DNA of 64,000 nt from Streptomyces sp. A0958 (GTDB lineage: Bacteria; Actinomycetota; Actinomycetes; Streptomycetales; Streptomycetaceae): positions 62,001 through 126,000 of the forward strand of contig NZ_SSBK01000016.1 in assembly GCF_004795035.1 (NCBI RefSeq), written 5' to 3'. Every line of letters begins with the position of its first letter. Position 1 is the first letter of the stretch. The translations under genes and the position numbers were made by a program. This document shows, piece after piece, positions 63,091-64,000 of the stretch. A model generated the notes under the pieces. It saw only the letters and a list, made by a program, of their open reading frames with translations. It did not search any database and was not told the DNA's origin.

Positions 63091-64000
63091 TCAGGTGCCC
63101 GGCCGGACGGCCGCGCGCACCACGTCGGGGGCGTTGGTGATGATGCCGTCCACGCCCATGCCCTTCACCTGGAGCGCGTGCGCCGCGTCGTTGACCGTCC
63201 AGGTGTTCACCTGGAGCTTCTTGTTGTGCGGCCCCTTCAGCGCGTGCACCGCCGCCACGTAGTCGCCCGACAGGGTGGTGTAGGACGGGTTGATCTGGTC
63301 GGTGAACGCGGCGTACGCGGGCAGCTCTGCGACGGCCGGGTTGCCGAGGAAACCCGTGATCACGTCCGGGCGCAGCTCGTGCACCGTACGCACGCTGTCG
63401 GCCCCGAAGCTCTGGATCACGAGGCGGTCCCTGACGTGGCTCCGGTCCAGCCAGCCCTCCTGGTTCAGCACCTGGAGGGTGGCCCGCTCGATCCCCGGGT
63501 AGATCTCGGGGCTCTTGATCTCCAGAAGGAGGTTCTGCCGGTTGTGGCCGATCCGCTTCAGGTACTGGCGGAGGGTGGGCACCCGGGCACCGGCGTACCG
63601 CGGGCCGAACCAGCTGCCCGCGTCCAGCCGGGAGATCTCGGCGGCCGTGAAGTCCTTGACCGCCCAGGGCGCACGGTCCGGGAAGACCTCCTCGGCGTTC
63701 GTCGTCCGCTTGAGGTCGGTGTCGTGGATGACGACCAGCACCCCGTCCCTGGTGAGCTGGACGTCGTTCTCCACCCAGTCGAAGCCGAGCGCGTCGGCCC
63801 TGTCCACGGCGGCCAGGGTGTTCTCGGGGGCGTAGGTGGAGGCGCCCCGGTGGGCGAAGACGCGCGGGCCGTGGGCCATGGCGCCGGTGGCCTGCCGGAC
63901 GGGCGCGACCCGGGCCGCGGGCCGCCGGGCCGTGGGGGTGTCCGTGACCGGCGCCCCGGTGTTCGGCATCAGCAACGTGCCGGCGCCCATCAGGGCGGCG
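63091..64000 (-). CDS. Glycerophosphodiester phosphodiesterase, 5' end outside window
   Basis: Hydrolyses glycerophosphodiesters to glycerol-3-phosphate and alcohol. The catalytic GDPD face is visible: FAHRGASTYAPENTLAAVD, WVENDVQLTRDGVLVVIHDT, then LLLEIKSPEIYP and VDGIITNAPD. The first residues seen (LMGAGTLLMPNTGAP and an Ala/Arg-rich stretch) look like the end of an export signal. The frame stays open to the window edge, so the true start lies beyond 64000. Probably secreted and scavenging phospholipid head groups. Confidence 0.92.
   Translation of the reverse strand, partial: AALMGAGTLLMPNTGAPVTDTPTARRPAARVAPVRQATGAMAHGPRVFAHRGASTYAPENTLAAVDRADALGFDWVENDVQLTRDGVLVVIHDTDLKRTTNAEEVFPDRAPWAVKDFTAAEISRLDAGSWFGPRYAGARVPTLRQYLKRIGHNRQNLLLEIKSPEIYPGIERATLQVLNQEGWLDRSHVRDRLVIQSFGADSVRTVHELRPDVITGFLGNPAVAELPAYAAFTDQINPSYTTLSGDYVAAVHALKGPHNKKLQVNTWTVNDAAHALQVKGMGVDGIITNAPDVVRAAVRPGT

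Overview
The window is chromosomal DNA of a Streptomyces-type actinomycete. The composition is very GC-rich with strong G/C bias at third codon positions, GTG starts are frequent, and the families are typical of the genus: a four-S1-domain rpsA, polA, an ANTAR response regulator next to livFGMHJ, a PAC2 protein next to coaE, a 45-residue SPW_0924-like peptide and a SNF2/SWIM pair. From general knowledge the gene order resembles the conserved core arm around pyk, polA and rpsA of Streptomyces. No prophage, transposase or CRISPR array is visible.

Layout. 0-7 kb: cold-shock protein with a DEAD-box RNA helicase, an ankyrin protein, a zinc protease-like protein, a GH35 beta-galactosidase with a divergent AraC regulator, and chorismate mutase. 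7.2-15.7 kb: aminopeptidase N, a translationally coupled pair (PLP decarboxylase plus lysine-type N-monooxygenase) resembling the first two genes of desferrioxamine synthesis, a Tat-exported 5'-nucleotidase and a SIMPL protein. This stretch has a C-rich top strand whichever strand codes. 15.8-19 kb: pyruvate kinase, a LAGLIDADG-like gene beside a tRNA with a CAA anticodon, and the ANTAR regulator. 19-25 kb: a complete branched-chain amino-acid ABC transporter with an unusually long LivM. 25-38.7 kb: thioesterase, FdhF/YdeP-type molybdoenzyme, DNA polymerase I, DUF4184 membrane protein, secreted lytic transglycosylase, small secreted peptide, DUF3068 protein, HrpB helicase and a methyltransferase. 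38.8-43.9 kb: ribosomal protein S1 with a clear promoter, a secreted parallel beta-helix protein, PAC2 protein, CoaE and a TPR protein. 43.9-49.4 kb: an eroded stretch with a broken tyrosine phosphatase, and a hydrolase and a PucR regulator that have both lost their 5' parts at one junction, then a methyltransferase, lipoprotein and stomatin-like protein. 49.7-64 kb: the SNF2/SWIM operon, TetR with a perfect 26-bp operator, aminotransferase divergent from an HxlR regulator with paired dyads, cupin, NTF2-like protein, nucleotidyltransferase, uridine-kinase-like protein, the pseudouridine catabolic pair psuK-psuG, a broken methyltransferase carrying an expanded 6-bp microsatellite, 40-bp repeats, an O6-alkylguanine methyltransferase and a glycerophosphodiesterase cut by the window end.

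The most unusual signals are (1) a methyltransferase gene whose SAM-binding motif codons have expanded into about 15 copies of TGCGCC, combined with a nonsense codon and a lost 3' end; (2) a class-I-folded tRNA with a CAA (Leu) anticodon next to a free-standing LAGLIDADG-like gene; (3) a desferrioxamine-like decarboxylase/monooxygenase pair without the acyltransferase and synthetase; and (4) very clean operator palindromes in front of pyk, tetR and hxlR. I did not find a gene set that I can defend as a wholly new biological system.
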